This document shows, in pieces, positions 61,747-64,000 of a DNA stretch of 64,000 nucleotides. Made by a program: the position numbers and the translations under genes. How positions within the stretch are numbered: position 1 is the first letter of the stretch; each line of letters begins with the position of its first letter. The notes under the pieces are model-generated. The model was not told the origin of the DNA. It saw nothing but the letters and a program-made list of their open reading frames with translations, and did not search any database. Source of the DNA: Phycisphaerales bacterium (lineage in GTDB: Bacteria; Planctomycetota; Phycisphaerae; Phycisphaerales; SM1A02); assembly GCA_022446795.1 (NCBI GenBank), contig JAKVBX010000001.1, positions 208,461-272,460 on the forward strand, read 5' to 3'.

Positions 61747-62708
61747 GGAGACTCCTGCTCACCCAGGACCGCCTCGGCCGCCAGTTCTGCAGCCGTTGCG
61801 CAGTCGGAGAAGTCATTGATCGTGCGGTTCTCCAGTTGCTGGAACGCCGTCGCGGCACGCTCGTCCGGCCAGCCCCCGACGGGGATGACCTGCCGAAGAC
61901 GGCCGTCCGCTTCGATGATCCACCAGATGTCACGATGCAGACCCGGCAGTTCGATGCCGGTGAGGATCAGGCTTCCCTGGGGCGTATCGTCCGTCCCCCG
62001 GATGGTCCACTCACCCTTGAACACCAGCTCGAACCCGACATCAGGTGCTACGGGCGTTGTCGGCGAGCGGGACTCAAGGGTGGCATTCGCCCCGAAGGCC
62101 TGCCTCGCATGCCGAAGGGCACGGATCTCGGCAAGATCCTGGTGCCAGACATCCTCGGTCAAGGCCATGGTCTTCAATCCACTCTTCAAGACCATTTCTG
62201 CCAGGATCCGCTGGTCCGCAGGCATCTCGGCGAGTCGTTCCTCGTCCGCCAGCCAGGCCTTGAGGTTCTCGAAGTTGGCGCCGGTGAGCTGTTGGGCGAA
62301 TTCGCTCTTGAGCAGGGCCTTGGCACCGGGATCGCGACACCGCTGGAACTCGAAGCCGATCACGTTGAGATCAAAGTCCAACGCCCAGCACACTTCCACC
62401 AGTCCCCACCGTCCCCGTTCCGACCGGACGTGAATCAAGCCGATGGGTTCACCCTCCTGCAGCACGACGTACAGGGAATGTCGCCCGAGTTCATTGAAAT
62501 GGAGCGTGAAGGGCAGGTCCCGGGCCATCGCCTGGCGATGCTCCCGTCCCACGGTGGCCGTCCGGGTTCGATAGGCGGTCGCCTCCGGGTACAACTCGTA
62601 GACCCGTCGAACCGGGTCCCGCAGGGCACAGTAGGCCTGGGCCGACGCGGTTTCGGCCAGCGTGGCACCAAGGACCAGCATGGCCAATCCAATCCAGAGT
62701 CGTGACAT
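61743..62708 (-). CDS. exported protein of unknown function, FMN-binding-domain-like
   Basis: A 321-residue protein with a signal peptide (LWIGLAMLVLGATLAETASA). The first half (YCALRDPVRRVYELYPEATA, then RHSLYVVLQEGEPIGLIHVRSERG, then GFEFQRCRDPGAKALLKSEF) recalls FMN-binding domains of exported proteins, but the flavinylation Thr motif is not clear. The second half ends with an acidic tail. The ATG at 62708 is chosen because GAGGAA lies seven bases upstream. It overlaps the sensor kinase, so it may supply its periplasmic input. Confidence 0.6.
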   Translation of the reverse strand: MSRLWIGLAMLVLGATLAETASAQAYCALRDPVRRVYELYPEATAYRTRTATVGREHRQAMARDLPFTLHFNELGRHSLYVVLQEGEPIGLIHVRSERGRWGLVEVCWALDFDLNVIGFEFQRCRDPGAKALLKSEFAQQLTGANFENLKAWLADEERLAEMPADQRILAEMVLKSGLKTMALTEDVWHQDLAEIRALRHARQAFGANATLESRSPTTPVAPDVGFELVFKGEWTIRGTDDTPQGSLILTGIELPGLHRDIWWIIEADGRLRQVIPVGGWPDERAATAFQQLENRTINDFSDCATAAELAAEAVLGEQESP

Positions 62709-62753
62709 GAACAACTTCCTCACGAGACACCCTACTCCACGCGTTACCGGAAA

Positions 62754-63953
62754 TCAGAAGCGATATCGAGTCTGGAGACGAAACGTCGTATCGGCGGGCC
62801 GATCACCGTAGTTCGTCAGGTTCTGCACCCACTCGGCACTCAGGACCCAGTGGTTGTCGAGCGCCCACTGGAAACCCAGCCTGGTCTGGAACTGGGTGCT
62901 CCACCCCGGGTCGAACTCTCGGCTGTCCTGCCTCAACTGCAGGTACAGGAGCAGGCCGTCGGAAACGGGACGCCAGTCCAGTTCGACGAGACTGTTGACA
63001 ACCGTGTCATCTCCATCGAGTCCGAATGACACCTGGGACATCACATCCACCGGTCCCCCGAACCAGGACGCGTCGAAGCCCAGTCGACGCCGGTGGATCG
63101 TGTTACCGGGCACCTCGGGGCGATAGAGATCGCCATAGAAGCCCGAGATTCCGAAGACCCAGGGCTCTTCGCGCGCCGTTCCGATACGCCCCACGAATTC
63201 GTAAGGCGAACCGGATGCGTGCCATTCGTTGCCGCTGCCACGACCCAGCCCGACCTCGTACTCGATGTGATCAAGCACCCCGTTGAGCGTGACGCCCCAG
63301 TCCGCCATGACGCCGAGATTGCGAGCCGTGTCCATGTTGCGCAGCGTGCCGTTGGTGTCCACCAGCATCTCGAGACCGAAGGGCATCTCGAAGTGGCCCA
63401 CCTTGACATTCAATCGACCACCGGCGAGCCCGGTGTAATTGAAGTTGAAGATCCGATAGACGAACTCCCAGTCCGTCGGACCATCGAAGAACCAGGGATG
63501 TGGCTGAACGTTGTTGATCCGCGTCGCGAAGCCCTGCAGCAGCAGGATCCCCCAGTCGCCCTCCTTCCCGGAGAACACCTTGTAGAGATCGAAGCCGTAG
63601 AACTGCGTGATCCCCCACTCTCGTCGCTGCGAGTTCCACTCGAAGCGACCGCTCAGATCAATGGTGAACCGGAGGTTGTCGGCGACGGGACCCAGCCAGT
63701 CCAGGGGGATGCCGGATGGGAACGGGTCATAGACCGTCCATTCCTCCGGTGGGAGTTCCGCCCCGGGCGGACCGCCGGTCAGGACCTCCTGCATGACCGC
63801 CTCGGGATCCTGGTCCTGGGCTTGCATCCCGGGCAGGAGGTTGACGGCCAGCGCCGGTTCCAGGCGGAGTCCGTCGGCCTGGACAGTGGAAACCGGAAGT
63901 ACCAGCAGCATCGAGGCTAGGAAGGAGTTGGCGATCATGGCCACCCACACCAT
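62754..63953 (-). CDS. porin-like outer-membrane beta-barrel protein
   Basis: A 399-residue exported protein. The signal peptide is best read from MIANSFLASMLLVLPVSTVQA, which would place the start at 63938; a second ATG at 63953 is equally open. After an acidic linker, alternating strands fill the rest (LRFTIDLSGRFEWNSQRREW, LNVKVGHFEMPFGLEML, TTFRLQTRYRF), ending in Phe as outer-membrane barrels do. It resembles phosphate- or short-chain-type porins seen in planctomycetes, but the solute cannot be told. It precedes the exported protein and sensor kinase with a gap of 45 bases. Confidence 0.75.
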   Translation of the reverse strand: MVWVAMIANSFLASMLLVLPVSTVQADGLRLEPALAVNLLPGMQAQDQDPEAVMQEVLTGGPPGAELPPEEWTVYDPFPSGIPLDWLGPVADNLRFTIDLSGRFEWNSQRREWGITQFYGFDLYKVFSGKEGDWGILLLQGFATRINNVQPHPWFFDGPTDWEFVYRIFNFNYTGLAGGRLNVKVGHFEMPFGLEMLVDTNGTLRNMDTARNLGVMADWGVTLNGVLDHIEYEVGLGRGSGNEWHASGSPYEFVGRIGTAREEPWVFGISGFYGDLYRPEVPGNTIHRRRLGFDASWFGGPVDVMSQVSFGLDGDDTVVNSLVELDWRPVSDGLLLYLQLRQDSREFDPGWSTQFQTRLGFQWALDNHWVLSAEWVQNLTNYGDRPADTTFRLQTRYRF

Positions 63954-64000
63954 ACCCGCTGAGGGAGATGACCTGCGACCTGGTCCCCCGGGCCGACTGG

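Overview
The window is a GC-rich bacterial chromosome segment with almost no spare DNA: about 60 protein genes, two tRNA genes and a few short regulatory intervals. It has no rRNA, insertion sequence, prophage or CRISPR array. A Planctomycetota host, most likely of the Phycisphaerae, is suggested by a secreted beta-helix protein ending in a dockerin-like tail (GDLNGDGVVD, then DLNYDGVVN), by many lipoproteins and large membrane proteins of unknown function, and by csrA, mraZ, DUF2752 and TgpA/DUF58 genes lying singly or in short operons. The assignment is an inference.

Layout. 1-7 kb: a partial membrane protein, a lipoprotein, a NifU-like scaffold, csrA, a 400-base hairpin-rich interval ending in a terminator, mraZ, a flavin-reductase-like protein with a His-rich repeat tail, a glycosyltransferase and an amidohydrolase. 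6.8-14.4 kb: a leftward run with a membrane protein, aroB, a ParA ATPase fused to a CBM48-like domain, a MinD-like protein without a P-loop, DUF2752, two lipoproteins and a divergent glycosyltransferase, then tRNA-Glu. 14.6-16.6 kb: a nucleosidase-family protein, a candidate small RNA with a perfect terminator, a PagL-like protein and an 89-base tandem duplication. 16.6-23.2 kb: the fatty-acid operon rpmF-plsX-fabH-fabD-(lipoprotein)-fabG-acpP-fabF behind a clear promoter. 23.3-31.5 kb: eight tightly packed leftward genes built around a GlmL/MutL-type ASKHA ATPase and several membrane proteins, with no mutase gene; their joint function is unknown. 31.6-47.8 kb: dockerin-like beta-helix protein, birA-nadC, a queuosine-precursor transporter with a HIT protein, ppdK-gdhA, pabB, a PilZ protein, methyltransferase-TgpA-DUF58, and atpC-scpB. 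47.9-64 kb: ahcY behind a promoter whose start site lies in a perfect palindrome, purF, rpsD, a PpiD/SurA-like protein, a tRNA-binding protein, ileS, a ZIP metal transporter, tRNA-Ala, an HWE-type histidine kinase, an exported protein and a porin-like outer-membrane protein.

The most notable signal is between csrA and mraZ (2827-3226). On the minus strand this interval has five ANGGA motifs, and each can sit in, or at the edge of, the loop of its own hairpin. The series ends in a hairpin followed by six T. That is the architecture of the CsrA-sequestering RNAs CsrB/RsmZ, here directly convergent with csrA. A hairpin with an ACGGA loop also occurs in the rpsD leader. If real, this would be a complete CsrA regulator/antagonist pair in a phylum where I know of none.

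All calls rest on reading the sequence and on memory of protein families; no database search was run.
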